Origin: Inhella proteolytica
Lineage (GTDB): Bacteria; Pseudomonadota; Gammaproteobacteria; Burkholderiales; Burkholderiaceae_C
Direction: 5' to 3'
NCBI RefSeq assembly: GCF_016093275.1
Contig: NZ_JAEDAK010000002.1
Span: 310,001 to 374,000, forward strand
Length of the DNA: 64,000 nucleotides
Position 1 is the stretch's first letter. Every line of letters starts with the position of its first letter. The translations under genes were made by a program, and so were the position numbers. Below, in pieces: positions 15,255 to 23,991 of the stretch. The notes beneath the pieces were generated by a model. That model saw only the letters and a list, made by a program, of their open reading frames with translations. It searched no databases and was not told the origin of the DNA.

Positions 15255-16046
15255 ATGGCCCGTTCCCGTTCGCTGCTGCAGAGTCTGCGCCTGCTGAGTC
15301 TTGGCCTGTTGGCCGGCCCGGCCCTCGCCCAGACCCCACTGAACCTGTGCATGGAGAACGCCGACAACGTGCCCTGGATCCTGATGGGTGGCAAGCCCGG
15401 CTATGTGCAGATCATGATGGGTCATGTCGAGAAGGCCGTCGGCTTCCCGATCAAGGTCACCCCCATGCCCTGGAAGGACTGCCTGGCCGGCGTCAAGTCC
15501 GGTGCCATCGACGGCGCCGTCAGTGCCAGCCACAACAAGGAACGCGCGGAGTACGCCGACTACCCCGTCAACCTGAACGGCGAGGTGGACGCCACGCGGC
15601 GCATGTACCGCACCTCCTACTTTTTCTACAAGGGCAAGGGCAAGGCGCTGGCCTGGGACGGCAAGGTGCTGAAGGCCGAGGGGCTGCTGGGTGCGCAACA
15701 GGGCTTCTCGGTGGTGGCGCAGCTCAAGGAGCTGGGCGCCAAAGTGGAGGACAACACCCCCACCGCCGACGAGGTGCTCAAGCGCGTGGCCGCTGGCAAG
15801 TACCTGGCCGGCGTGGTGCAGGTCAACGAGGGCGACGCCTCGATCGCCGCCGATGCCGCGCTGCGCGACGCCATTGAGAAGGTGCAGCCCGCGCTGGTGG
15901 AGAAGCCCTACTACACGATGTTCTCCAAGGTCTACACGGCCAAGAACGCCTCCACCGCGCGCACCGTCTGGAACGCCATCCTGAAGGTGCGCAATGACGC
16001 CGGCTTCAAGGCCGAAGTGGCCTCGCTCACCAAGGGCAGTGAATGA
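15255..16046 (+). CDS. SBP_bac_3-like periplasmic protein coupled to the molybdoenzyme gene
   Basis: A 263-residue protein with a clear signal peptide (MARSRSLLQSLRLLSLGLL ... ALAQ) and a mature N-terminus TPLNLCMENADNVPWILMGG. The body has the solute-binding family 3 layout: VKSGAIDGAVSASHNKERAEYADYP, a lobe-crossing region, QQGFSVVAQLKELGAKVED, and VAAGKYLAGVVQVNEGDAS. A good ribosome-binding site (AGAAGGAG) precedes the ATG. The stop overlaps the start of the molybdopterin oxidoreductase (ATGA), implying translational coupling. No transport genes are adjacent. It may bind a small molecule relevant to the oxidoreductase, but this is inference from position only. Confidence 0.75.
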   Translation: MARSRSLLQSLRLLSLGLLAGPALAQTPLNLCMENADNVPWILMGGKPGYVQIMMGHVEKAVGFPIKVTPMPWKDCLAGVKSGAIDGAVSASHNKERAEYADYPVNLNGEVDATRRMYRTSYFFYKGKGKALAWDGKVLKAEGLLGAQQGFSVVAQLKELGAKVEDNTPTADEVLKRVAAGKYLAGVVQVNEGDASIAADAALRDAIEKVQPALVEKPYYTMFSKVYTAKNASTARTVWNAILKVRNDAGFKAEVASLTKGSE

Positions 16047-18250
16047 GTGACCGCACGGCGGGCAGTTACCGCATCTGTCCGCTGTGCGAGGCCGCCTGCG
16101 GCCTGCGCATCGAGCATGCAGGCGGCCTGGTCACGCGCATCCGCGGCGCCGAGGACGACCCCTTCTCGCGCGGCTACCTCTGCCCCAAGGCGGTGGCGCT
16201 GAAGGATCTGCACGAGGACCCGGACCGCCTGCGCCGCCCGCTCGTCAAGCGCGGCGGCGTGTTCGTTGAGGTCGGCTGGGAGGAGGCGCTCGAAGAGGTC
16301 GAGGCCCAGCTGCTCAACACCCTGCGCCTGTACGGGCCCGATTCGGTCGCCGCCGTCATCGGCAACCCCGCCGTGCACCGCATGGGCCTGCTGGCCTACT
16401 TCCCGCGCCTGGTGCGCGCCATCGGCACCGCCAATGTGTTCTCGGCCTCCACGCTGGACCAGATGCCCAAGCAGCTGTCCAGCGCGCTGATGTTCGGCCA
16501 CTGGTTTTCGGTAGCCGTGCCGGACGTGGACCGCTGCGACTTCCTGCTCATGCTGGGCGGCAACCCGCTGGCCTCGAACGGCTCGATGTGGACCGTGCCC
16601 GACGTCAAGACCCGGCTGAAGGACCTGCAGGCGCGCGGCGGCAAGCTGGTGGTGGTGGACCCACGCCGCACCGAAACCGCGGCGCTGGCCAACCAGCACC
16701 TGGCGCTGCGCCCGGGGTCAGATGCCTACCTGCTGCTGGCCCTGGCCGCCACCCTGTTCGAAGAAGGCCTGGTGAAGCCCGGCCGGCTGAGCGAACACCT
16801 GAACGGCCTGGACGACCTTTGCGCCTTCGTGGCGCCCTACCCGCCCGAGCGCGTCGCGGCGCGCTGCGGGCTCGAAGCCGCCACCATCCGCCAGCTGGCG
16901 CGCGACCTCGCCGCCGCCCCGCGCGCCGCCGTCTACGGCCGCCTGGGCACCTGCACCCAGCGCTTCGGCAGCGTCAATTCCTGGCTGGTGGACGCACTGA
17001 ACATCCTCACCGGCAACCTGGACCGCGAGGGCGGTGCCATGTTCCCCAAGGCTGCTGGCTTTGCCGCCAACACCCTGCCCGGCCCGGCCAAAGGCGTGCG
17101 CATGGGCCGGCGCAAGAGCCGCGTCAGCGGCGCGCCCGAGGTCTATGGCGAGCTGCCCATCACCTGCCTGCGCGAGGAGATCGCCACACCCGGCCCCGGC
17201 CAGGTGCGCGCCCTCATCAGCGTGGCCTCCAACCCCGTGCTCTCCTGCCCCGGCGGCGCCGCGCTGGATGAAGCCCTGGGCCAGCTGGACTTCATGCTCA
17301 GCCTGGACGTCTACGTCAACGAGACGACGCGGCATGCCGACGTCATCCTGCCCAGCCTCTCCCCGCTGCAGACCCCGCATTACGACATCGCCTTCAGCCA
17401 GCTCAGCATCCGCAACCACGCGCGCTGGAGTGAGGCCTTGCTGCCCGCCGACGAACCCGACGACTGGGAATACCTGCTGCGCCTGACCGCCCTGGTGCAA
17501 GGCCGCAACTGGCGCGCCCCCGTGGCCGAACTGGACGACGCGATGCTGGCCGAGGAACTGGCGCGCAGCCTGCCCGAAGCCTTCCGCGCCCCGGTGCGCG
17601 CTGCGCTGGGCGACGCCCCCGGCCCGGCCCGCCTGGTGGACCTGGCGCTGCGCCTCGGGCCCTATGGCGACCAGTTCGGCCGCCAGCCCGGCGGCCTCAA
17701 CCTGGACCAGGTGCGCGCGGCGCCGGCCGGCATCGACCTCGGCGCCCTGCAGCCACGCGTGCCCGAGCTGCTGCGCACACCCAGCGGCCGCATCGAGCTG
17801 GCGCCTCCCGAGTTCCTGGCCGAAGCCCCGGCCCTGGCCGCCGCGCTGGACGAGCCCGCGCCCGAGCTGGTGCTGATCGGCCGCCGCGACCTGCGCTCCA
17901 ACAACAGCTGGATGCACAACCTGCCGCTCTTGGCCAAGGGGCCGGAGCGCTGCACCTTGCAGATGCATCCGGCCGATGCGTCTCAGCGTGGGCTTTCGGA
18001 TGGCGCGCTGGTGCGCATCGAAGGCCCCGGTGGTCAGGTCCAGGCGCGCCTGGAGCTGAGCGACACGCTGCGGCCCGGCGTCGTCAGCCTGCCGCACGGC
18101 TGGGGTCACGACCAGCCCGACACCCGGTTGCGGGTGGCGAGCGAGCGGCCGGGGGCGAATCTCAATGCGCTGGTGTCGGATGGGCAGCGGGATCCTTTGA
18201 GTGGCAATGCGGTGCTGAGCGGCGTGGCGGTGACCGTGGCGGTGGCTTGA
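16043..18250 (+). CDS. molybdopterin (bis-MGD) oxidoreductase with N-terminal [4Fe-4S] site
   Basis: A 735-residue protein of the DMSO-reductase superfamily. It begins with a 4Fe-4S binding region, CPLCEAACGLRI followed about 30 residues later by GYLCPKAVALKDLHEDPDRLRRPL, then the cofactor domain (MLGGNPLASNGSMWTVPD, VVVDPRRTETAALANQHLALRPGSDAYLLLA) and the C-terminal molydopterin dinucleotide-binding domain (LIGRRDLRSNNSWMHNLPLL, SLPHGWGHD). No Tat signal is present, so it should be cytoplasmic. The residue near the molybdenum (FSASTLDQMPKQL) is neither Cys nor Sec, arguing against formate dehydrogenase or NapA activity. No electron-transfer subunit gene is adjacent. It overlaps the upstream binding-protein gene by 4 bases. 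Substrate unknown. Confidence 0.85.
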   Translation: MSDRTAGSYRICPLCEAACGLRIEHAGGLVTRIRGAEDDPFSRGYLCPKAVALKDLHEDPDRLRRPLVKRGGVFVEVGWEEALEEVEAQLLNTLRLYGPDSVAAVIGNPAVHRMGLLAYFPRLVRAIGTANVFSASTLDQMPKQLSSALMFGHWFSVAVPDVDRCDFLLMLGGNPLASNGSMWTVPDVKTRLKDLQARGGKLVVVDPRRTETAALANQHLALRPGSDAYLLLALAATLFEEGLVKPGRLSEHLNGLDDLCAFVAPYPPERVAARCGLEAATIRQLARDLAAAPRAAVYGRLGTCTQRFGSVNSWLVDALNILTGNLDREGGAMFPKAAGFAANTLPGPAKGVRMGRRKSRVSGAPEVYGELPITCLREEIATPGPGQVRALISVASNPVLSCPGGAALDEALGQLDFMLSLDVYVNETTRHADVILPSLSPLQTPHYDIAFSQLSIRNHARWSEALLPADEPDDWEYLLRLTALVQGRNWRAPVAELDDAMLAEELARSLPEAFRAPVRAALGDAPGPARLVDLALRLGPYGDQFGRQPGGLNLDQVRAAPAGIDLGALQPRVPELLRTPSGRIELAPPEFLAEAPALAAALDEPAPELVLIGRRDLRSNNSWMHNLPLLAKGPERCTLQMHPADASQRGLSDGALVRIEGPGGQVQARLELSDTLRPGVVSLPHGWGHDQPDTRLRVASERPGANLNALVSDGQRDPLSGNAVLSGVAVTVAVA

Positions 18251-18325
18251 CCGCTCGGGCGTGGCTTTGCGCGCTGATTGAACTGCCTGCGAGGGAGCCC
18301 GCCGGGATGTCGTCCCGGCAGCCGA

Positions 18326-18355
18326 CCTACTTTCTTGCTCGTGCAAGAAAGTAGG
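18326..18355. repeat. perfect hairpin in the left arm of the large palindrome
   Basis: Two 13-base arms, CCTACTTTCTTGC and GCAAGAAAGTAGG, enclose a TCGT loop. The same hairpin occurs in the right arm with loop ACGA. It is T- and A-richer than everything around it and could act as a terminator stem, a protein-binding site or a REP-like unit. Confidence 0.85.
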
Positions 18356-18832
18356 CAAAGAACACGCGCCCGCTCCGCTGTCCCCGGCCTGCGGCCGGGG
18401 ATTCCCTGCGCTGCTCGCGTCTTGGGGCTGCAGGGCGGAACGCACTGCGTTCGCTTCGCTCTCTCCGTTTGAACGGCCGCCCTGGGTCAGATGTTGAAGC
18501 GCGCTGCGCGCGCGCCCCAAGCCGCTGTGCTGCTCGGCAGCTACGAAGGGCGAGCAGCCAACAGCCGAACAGCCAGCAGCCGGGAAACGGCGCCATGGTT
18601 GAAGTCCGGGCTGTTCGGTATTCGGCTGTTGGCTGCTGCCCCTATGCAGGTGCCGAGCAGCACAGAAATGCTGGGCGGCGTGCGGCACGCACGCCCACCT
18701 GACTGACTCGGCCCAACTGTCTGAGCGGAGTGAGAGCAGCGAACGCAGTGAGTTTTGGGCCGGCCCAGCATTTCGCGCAGCGCAGGGGACCCGGCCGCAG
18801 GCCGGGCGCCGGAATCGGGGCCGTGTTCTTTG

Positions 18833-18862
18833 CCTACTTTCTTGCACGAGCAAGAAAGTAGG
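18833..18862. repeat. perfect hairpin in the right arm of the large palindrome
   Basis: Inverted counterpart of the left-arm hairpin: the same 13-base arms around an ACGA loop. Because each copy is itself palindromic, the two copies can pair either locally or with each other, giving two competing folds. Confidence 0.85.
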
Positions 18863-19045
18863 TCGGCTGCCGGGACGAAATCCCGGCGGGGTCCCTCAAA
18901 GGCCGCCCAAAGCGCTTAGATGCTCTGCCTTTGAATTGCCGACGGGCCATGTTTCAGCGCAGCTTCGGACAGGCCCTATTGAATTTCCGGCGCAGCCAGA
19001 ATGCCCGCTGTGAGCCTCTCAGGGCCTCCAAAAGGGAGCGCGAGC

Positions 19046-19456
19046 ATGACCATCGACGATCTGCTCAGCATTGGGCCCCTCAGCTGGCTCCTGCTGGTCA
19101 CCATGTTCACTCTGTTTTCGGCGCCCATCTGGGTTGCGCCACTCATAGCCTGGCGACAGGCCCACCGCATCCGCAAACCACTTCTCTACGCTCTAGTTGG
19201 CTCGTCGACCTGTGTTGTTGTCGGCTATCCGCTCTATGGCTGGCTGTACGAGCTCAGTCAGTACGATTTGATCCTGCTTAGGGACAGACTGGAAGGAGAC
19301 GGAGCCTCGCGCCTCCTGGTCTTTCTCTTAGACCGTTCATCAGTCTGGGCCTGGCTACTTCTGACCTTGCTGCTAGCCCTCTTCAGCTTCGGCTGCTCCG
19401 CCTTGGCATACAAGTTCTGGCCAAGGCGAGGCGCTGGAACAAGGGCCGGCAGTTAG
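19046..19456 (+). CDS. small hypothetical membrane protein of atypical composition
   Basis: A 136-residue protein with about four hydrophobic helices (SWLLLVTMFTLFSAPIWVAP, LLYALVGSSTCVVVGYPLYG, a shorter one, and WAWLLLTLLLALFSFGCSAL), and a basic C-terminus. A ribosome-binding site (AAGGGAG) lies about 9 bases before the ATG. Codon use is visibly less GC-rich than that of neighbours, with TTA, CTA and AGG codons, suggesting recent acquisition or weak selection. It sits immediately beside the large palindrome. I do not recognise the family. Its stop overlaps the stop of the convergent outer-membrane efflux gene by 4 bases. Confidence 0.65.
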   Translation: MTIDDLLSIGPLSWLLLVTMFTLFSAPIWVAPLIAWRQAHRIRKPLLYALVGSSTCVVVGYPLYGWLYELSQYDLILLRDRLEGDGASRLLVFLLDRSSVWAWLLLTLLLALFSFGCSALAYKFWPRRGAGTRAGS

Positions 19457-20814
19457 CCACCCCCGCCCAGCGCCCTAAACAACCCCACCCCCGCCTGCAA
19501 ACTCGCCAGCCGCACCTGCAAGGCCGCCTGCTGCGCCGCAAAGCTCGCCCGCTGCGCATCCAACAGCTCCAGCTGACTGGACGCCCCATTGGCAAAGCGC
19601 AGCTCCACCAGGCGCAGCCGCTCAGCCTCGGCGGCCGCCTGGGCTTCCTGCGCACGCAGCTGCTCGGTCAGGGTGCTGCGCGCCACCAGGGCGTCGGCCA
19701 CTTCGCGGAAGGCCTGCTGCACGGCCTTGTCGTACTGGGCCACGGCGGCGTCGCGGGCGGCCTGGCTGGCGGCCAGGTTGGCGCGGTTGCGGCCGGCGTC
19801 GAACAGGGGCTGCAGCAGCTGGCCGCTGAAGCTCCAGGCGCTCTGCTTAAACAGCTCGCTGAGCTGGCTGCTGGCGGTGCCGGCGCTGGTGCTCAGGAAG
19901 ATGGACGGGAAGAAGGCCGCGCGGGCAGCGCCGATGTTGGCCTCGGCGGCGATCAGCTGGGCCTCGGCCTGGCGCACGTCAGGGCGCTGCAGCAGTTGCT
20001 CGGAGCGCACACCGGCGGCCAGCGGGGCCAGGGCCTGATCCAGCAGGGGCGTGGCGGCGGGCAGCTCGGGCCCCAAGGACTGACCGGTCAGCAGGACGAG
20101 GGCGTGCTCGTCCTGGGCGCGCTGGCGCTCGGCCTGGGCCAGGGCGGCGCGGGTGGCTTCCAGTGCCGAAATGGCACCCTGCAGCTCCAGGCTCGAAGCG
20201 GCGCCCTGGTCGAAGCGCAGCTTCACCAGGCGGTGGCTCTCCAGGCGGCTTTCCAGCGTGCGACGCGCCAGCGCCAGCAGCTGCTCGTCGGTCTGCAGCG
20301 CGTAGTGCGCCGAGGCCACGGCGGCCACCAGGCTGAGCTGGGCGGCGCGGGCGCCTTCGGTGCTGGCGAGGTAGCGGGCCTGTGCGGCCTCGCTCTGGTT
20401 CTTCAGCTTGCCCCAGAGGTCGATCTCGTAGGCGCTGAGCTGCAGGCCGACCTGGTAGTTGCTGCTGATGCCCTCGCCCTGCGCCTTGGGCTGGCGCGAC
20501 ATCGCCGCACCCAGGCCCACGGCGGGCCAGCGGTTGGCGTCGCTGACGCGCGCCAGCGCGGCGGCCTGTTCGACGTTCGCCAGCGCCACGCGCAGGTCGC
20601 GGTTGTGGCGCAGCGCGGTCTCGATCAGGCGCTGCAGGCGGGCGTCGGCGTAGAAGCCTTGCCAGTTCGGCAGCTGCACGGCGGCCTCGGCAGGCTGGCC
20701 GACGGCCTCGGCCACCGGCAGGGCCGGGCGCTGGTGCGCCGGCGCCAGGTTCATGCAGGCGCTCAAGCTCGCAATGGCCAGCAGGGACAGCGCGGTTCGG
20801 TTCATGGTCTTCAT
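19453..20814 (-). CDS. RND efflux outer-membrane lipoprotein (OprM/NodT family)
   Basis: A 453-residue outer-membrane factor that forms the exit duct of the tripartite pump. The N-terminus is a lipoprotein signal (LSLLAIASLSACMN), followed by NWQGFYADARLQRLIETALRHNRDLRVALANVEQA, the classic opening of the NodT/OprM family. Two repeated OMF domains follow (YEIDLWGKLKNQSEAAQARYLAS; RPDVRQAEAQLIAAEANIGAARAAFFPSI). I chose the ATG 1 base after the pump stop because a GAGGGA ribosome-binding site sits at the right distance; the Met three codons later is too far from it. Last gene of the efflux operon. Confidence 0.93.
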   Translation of the reverse strand: MKTMNRTALSLLAIASLSACMNLAPAHQRPALPVAEAVGQPAEAAVQLPNWQGFYADARLQRLIETALRHNRDLRVALANVEQAAALARVSDANRWPAVGLGAAMSRQPKAQGEGISSNYQVGLQLSAYEIDLWGKLKNQSEAAQARYLASTEGARAAQLSLVAAVASAHYALQTDEQLLALARRTLESRLESHRLVKLRFDQGAASSLELQGAISALEATRAALAQAERQRAQDEHALVLLTGQSLGPELPAATPLLDQALAPLAAGVRSEQLLQRPDVRQAEAQLIAAEANIGAARAAFFPSIFLSTSAGTASSQLSELFKQSAWSFSGQLLQPLFDAGRNRANLAASQAARDAAVAQYDKAVQQAFREVADALVARSTLTEQLRAQEAQAAAEAERLRLVELRFANGASSQLELLDAQRASFAAQQAALQVRLASLQAGVGLFRALGGGG

Positions 20815-20815
20815 T

Positions 20816-23800
20816 TCAATGTCCCTCGGCGGCGCCGCCAATGCCATGGGCATGCTGCTTGTCGAATTCGAGCTGGCGCGTGCTGGGCTTGAAGAGCTTG
20901 CGCACCACCAGGAAGAACACCGGCACGAAGAGCACGGCCAGCACGGTGGCCGAGACCATGCCCGACATCACCCCGGTGCCGATGGCGCGCTGGCTGGCCG
21001 AGCCGGCCCCGCTGGCGAACACGAGCGGCATCACGCCGAGGATGAAGGCCAGCGAGGTCATCAGGATGGGCCGGAAGCGCAGATGGCAGGCCTCCAGGAT
21101 CGCGGCCGTGAGGCTGCGCCCTTCGGCCTGCAGGTCCTTGGCGAACTCGATGATCAGGATGGCGTTCTTCGCACTCAGGCCAATGATGGTGATCAGGCCG
21201 ACCTTGAAGAACACGTCGTTGGGCATGCCGCGCAGGCTGGCGCCCAGCAGCGCGCCCAGCAGGCCCAGGGGCACCACCAGCAGCACGGCGAACGGAATCG
21301 ACCAGCTCTCGTACAGCGCGGCCAGGCACAGGAACACGGCCAGCAGCGAGAAGATCAGCAGGGCGGTGGCCTGGGCGCCGGAGATCTTTTCCTCGCGCGA
21401 GAGCCCGGTCCACTCGAAGCCGATGCCGGGCGGCAGCTGGGCCGCCATCTTTTCGATCTCGGCCATCGCCGCGCCGGTGGAGGCGCCGGGTGCGGCGTCG
21501 CCGGCCAGGCGCATGGCCGGGTAGCCGTTGTAGCGCACCGCCTGCATCTGGCCAGTAATCCAGCGCGTGCTGGCAAAGCTGCTCAGCGGCACATGCTGGC
21601 CCTTGTTGTTCAGCACGCTCAGGCGCAGCAGGTCCTCGGGCTGCATGCGCGCCGCGGCCTCGGCCTGCACCACCACGCGCTGCAGGCGGCCGTTGGCGGG
21701 GAAGTCGTTCACATAGGCCGAGCCGAGCTGGGTGGCGATCACCGCGCCCAGGTTGTCGAAGCTCACGCCCAGAGCATTGGCCTTGTCGCGGTCGATGTCG
21801 AGCTGCAACTGCGGAGCGTCCTCCAGGCCGTCCGGGCGCATGCCGGTTATGAGCTTGCTTTGGCTCGCCATGCCCATCAGCTGGTTGCGGGCGTTCAGCA
21901 GGGCCTCGTGGCCCAGGCCACCGCGGTCTTGCAAGCGCAAGGCAAAGCCGGTGGCCGTGCCCAGCTCGGGGATGGGCGGGGGCGAGAGCGGGAAGATGAA
22001 GGCGTCGCGCACGGCCATGAAGGCGCCGAAGGCACGGCCGGCCAGGGCTTGCGCGCTGTGGTCCTTGCCCTTGCGTTCCTCCCAGGGCTTGAGGGGCACG
22101 AACACCAGGGCGGCGTTCTGGCCCTGGCCGCTGAAGGAGAAGCCGATCACGCCCACGGTGGCGCGCACCTCGGGCTGCTTAAGCATGAAGTCTTCGACCT
22201 GCTTGACCGCGGCCTCGGTGCGCTGGGCGGTGGCACCCGGCGGCAGCTGCACGTTGACGATCAAGTAGCCCTGGTCTTCATTGGGCAGGAAGGAGGTGGG
22301 CATGCGCACGTACAGCCAGCCCACCACGGCAATCAGCGCCACATAGATCAGCAGCACGCGGCCACCGCGCTGCAGCAGCTTCGCCACCCAGCCCTCATAC
22401 CCCTTGGCGGTGGCCGCAAAGCCGCGGTTGAACCAGCCGAAGAAGCCGCGCTTGTTGTGGCCGCTGCCGGGCTCCACCGGTTTGAGCAAGGTGGCGCAGA
22501 GGGCCGGCGTCAGGCTCAGGGCCATGAAGGCCGACAGCAGCATCGAGGCCGCCATGGAGAGCGAGAACTGGCGGTAGATGTTGCCCACCGAACCGGCAAA
22601 GAAGGCCATGGGCACGAACACCGACACCAGCACCACGGTGATGCCGATGATGGCGCCGGAAATCTGGCCCATCGCCTTCTTGGTGGCCTCGAGGGGCGTG
22701 CGCCCCTCCTCGTGCATGATGCGTTCGACGTTCTCCACGACCACGATGGCGTCGTCCACCAGGATGCCGATGGCCAGCACCATGCCGAACAGCGTCAGCA
22801 CGTTGATGGAGTAGCCCAGGCCCAGCATGATGGCGAAGGTGCCCAGCAGGGCGATCGGCACCACGATGGTCGGGATCAGGGTGTAGCGCCAGTTCTGCAG
22901 GAACAGGTACATGACCAGGAACACCAGCAGGATGGCCTCGAACAGGGTCTGCACCACCTGCGAGATGGAGATCTGCACGAAGCGCGAGCTGTCGTAAGGG
23001 ATCTCGTAGACCACGCCTTCGGGGAAATAGCGCTGCAGCTCGACCATGCGGTCCTTCACCGCCTGGGCCGAGGCCAGGGCGTTGCCGCTGGGTGCCAGCT
23101 GGATGCCGATGCCGGTGCTGGGCTTGCCGTTCAGGCGCGAGTAGCTGCCATAGCCCTGGCCGCCCAGCTCCACGCGCGCCACGTCGCCCAGGCGCACGGT
23201 GGAGCCATCGGGGTTGGCACGCAGCACGATGGCCTTGAACTGCTCCACCGACTCCAGCTGGCCCTTCACCACCACGGTGGCGCTGACGGTCTGGGTCGAG
23301 AGATTAGGCAGCTCGCCGATGGCGCCGGCCGGCACCAGCGCGTTCTGCGCGCGGATGGCGGCGTTGACCTCGGTCGCGTTCAGGTTGTAGGCGCGCAGCT
23401 TGGCCGGGTCGATCCAGATGCGCATGGCGCGCTCGGTGCCGAACAGCTGGGCTTGGCCGATGCCGGGCAGGCGCTGCAGCTCCGGGATGATGGAGCGCGC
23501 GGCGTAGTCGCCCAGGGCGATCGGGTCCAGGCGGCCGTCCTTGCTGGACAGGGTGACGAAGAGCAGGAAGTTGTTGCGCGCCTTGTCCACGCGCACGCCC
23601 TGCTGCACCACCGCCGAAGGCAGGCGCGGCGTGGCGCGCGAGAGGCGGTTCTGCACCTCCACCTGCGCCAGGTCGATATTGGTGCCGGGCTCGAATGTCA
23701 CCGTGATGGTGCCGCTGCCATTGGCCTGCGAGACCGACTCGATGTAGGCCAGATTGGGCGAGCCGTTGAGCTCCTGCTCCAGCACGGCGAGCACGGATTC

Positions 23801-23977
23801 ATCCAGCGTGCGCGCCGAGGCGCCGGGGTAGAAGGTGGACACCACCAGCGAGGGCGGCGCCACCGTGGGGTACTGCGCCACCGGCAGCTTGGTGATGGAC
23901 AGCGCGCCGAACACCAGGATGAACAGCGCGATCACCCAGGCAAAGATGGGGCGATCAATGAAGAAGCGGGACAGCAT
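20816..23977 (-). CDS. RND multidrug efflux pump inner-membrane transporter (AcrB/MexB, HAE1 family)
   Basis: 1053 residues, the normal length for AcrB. It opens MLSRFFIDRPIFAWVIALFI, has the proton-relay Asp pair in helix 4 (FGMVLAIGILVDDAIVVVENVERIM), the family motif GSVGNIYRQFSLSMAASMLLSAFMALSLTPALCA, and the second-half equivalents (GLITIIGLSAKNAILIIEFAKDLQ; SLAFILGVMPLVFASGAGS). It exports hydrophobic and amphiphilic compounds using the proton gradient, working with the adaptor and outer-membrane lipoprotein encoded on either side. The adaptor stop precedes the start by 14 bases. Expression is probably controlled by the divergent TetR gene. Confidence 0.96.
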   Translation of the reverse strand: MLSRFFIDRPIFAWVIALFILVFGALSITKLPVAQYPTVAPPSLVVSTFYPGASARTLDESVLAVLEQELNGSPNLAYIESVSQANGSGTITVTFEPGTNIDLAQVEVQNRLSRATPRLPSAVVQQGVRVDKARNNFLLFVTLSSKDGRLDPIALGDYAARSIIPELQRLPGIGQAQLFGTERAMRIWIDPAKLRAYNLNATEVNAAIRAQNALVPAGAIGELPNLSTQTVSATVVVKGQLESVEQFKAIVLRANPDGSTVRLGDVARVELGGQGYGSYSRLNGKPSTGIGIQLAPSGNALASAQAVKDRMVELQRYFPEGVVYEIPYDSSRFVQISISQVVQTLFEAILLVFLVMYLFLQNWRYTLIPTIVVPIALLGTFAIMLGLGYSINVLTLFGMVLAIGILVDDAIVVVENVERIMHEEGRTPLEATKKAMGQISGAIIGITVVLVSVFVPMAFFAGSVGNIYRQFSLSMAASMLLSAFMALSLTPALCATLLKPVEPGSGHNKRGFFGWFNRGFAATAKGYEGWVAKLLQRGGRVLLIYVALIAVVGWLYVRMPTSFLPNEDQGYLIVNVQLPPGATAQRTEAAVKQVEDFMLKQPEVRATVGVIGFSFSGQGQNAALVFVPLKPWEERKGKDHSAQALAGRAFGAFMAVRDAFIFPLSPPPIPELGTATGFALRLQDRGGLGHEALLNARNQLMGMASQSKLITGMRPDGLEDAPQLQLDIDRDKANALGVSFDNLGAVIATQLGSAYVNDFPANGRLQRVVVQAEAAARMQPEDLLRLSVLNNKGQHVPLSSFASTRWITGQMQAVRYNGYPAMRLAGDAAPGASTGAAMAEIEKMAAQLPPGIGFEWTGLSREEKISGAQATALLIFSLLAVFLCLAALYESWSIPFAVLLVVPLGLLGALLGASLRGMPNDVFFKVGLITIIGLSAKNAILIIEFAKDLQAEGRSLTAAILEACHLRFRPILMTSLAFILGVMPLVFASGAGSASQRAIGTGVMSGMVSATVLAVLFVPVFFLVVRKLFKPSTRQLEFDKQHAHGIGGAAEGH

Positions 23978-23991
23978 GGGTCAGCTCCCGC

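Larger units (their letters stand above)
18291..18897. repeat. 607-bp imperfect palindrome filling a gene-free region
   Basis: The region between the oxidoreductase stop and the next start (about 795 bases) holds no credible gene. Instead its first and last 76 bases are inverted copies of each other with only two mismatches. Moving inward, further blocks pair across the same centre: CGGCCTGCGGCCGGG with its partner near 18790, CCCTGCGCTGC, CACTGCGTTCGC, GTGCTGCTCGGCA and GCAGCCAACAGCCGAA. The symmetry centre falls on CCATGG at about 18594. The whole unit could fold into one long imperfect hairpin. There is no transposase gene or obvious target-site duplication. It could be a non-autonomous mobile repeat, a pair of inverted dispersed repeats, or a structured transcript. 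Confidence 0.9.

Noticed and set aside
18278-18771. Several short open frames inside the large palindrome
   Set aside because: They overlap on both strands, arise from inverted repeats, and lack any protein-like signal.
16718-18853. Minus-strand open frame running from the molybdoenzyme into the palindrome
   Set aside because: Shadow of the oxidoreductase joined to repeat sequence; no ribosome-binding site or domain.
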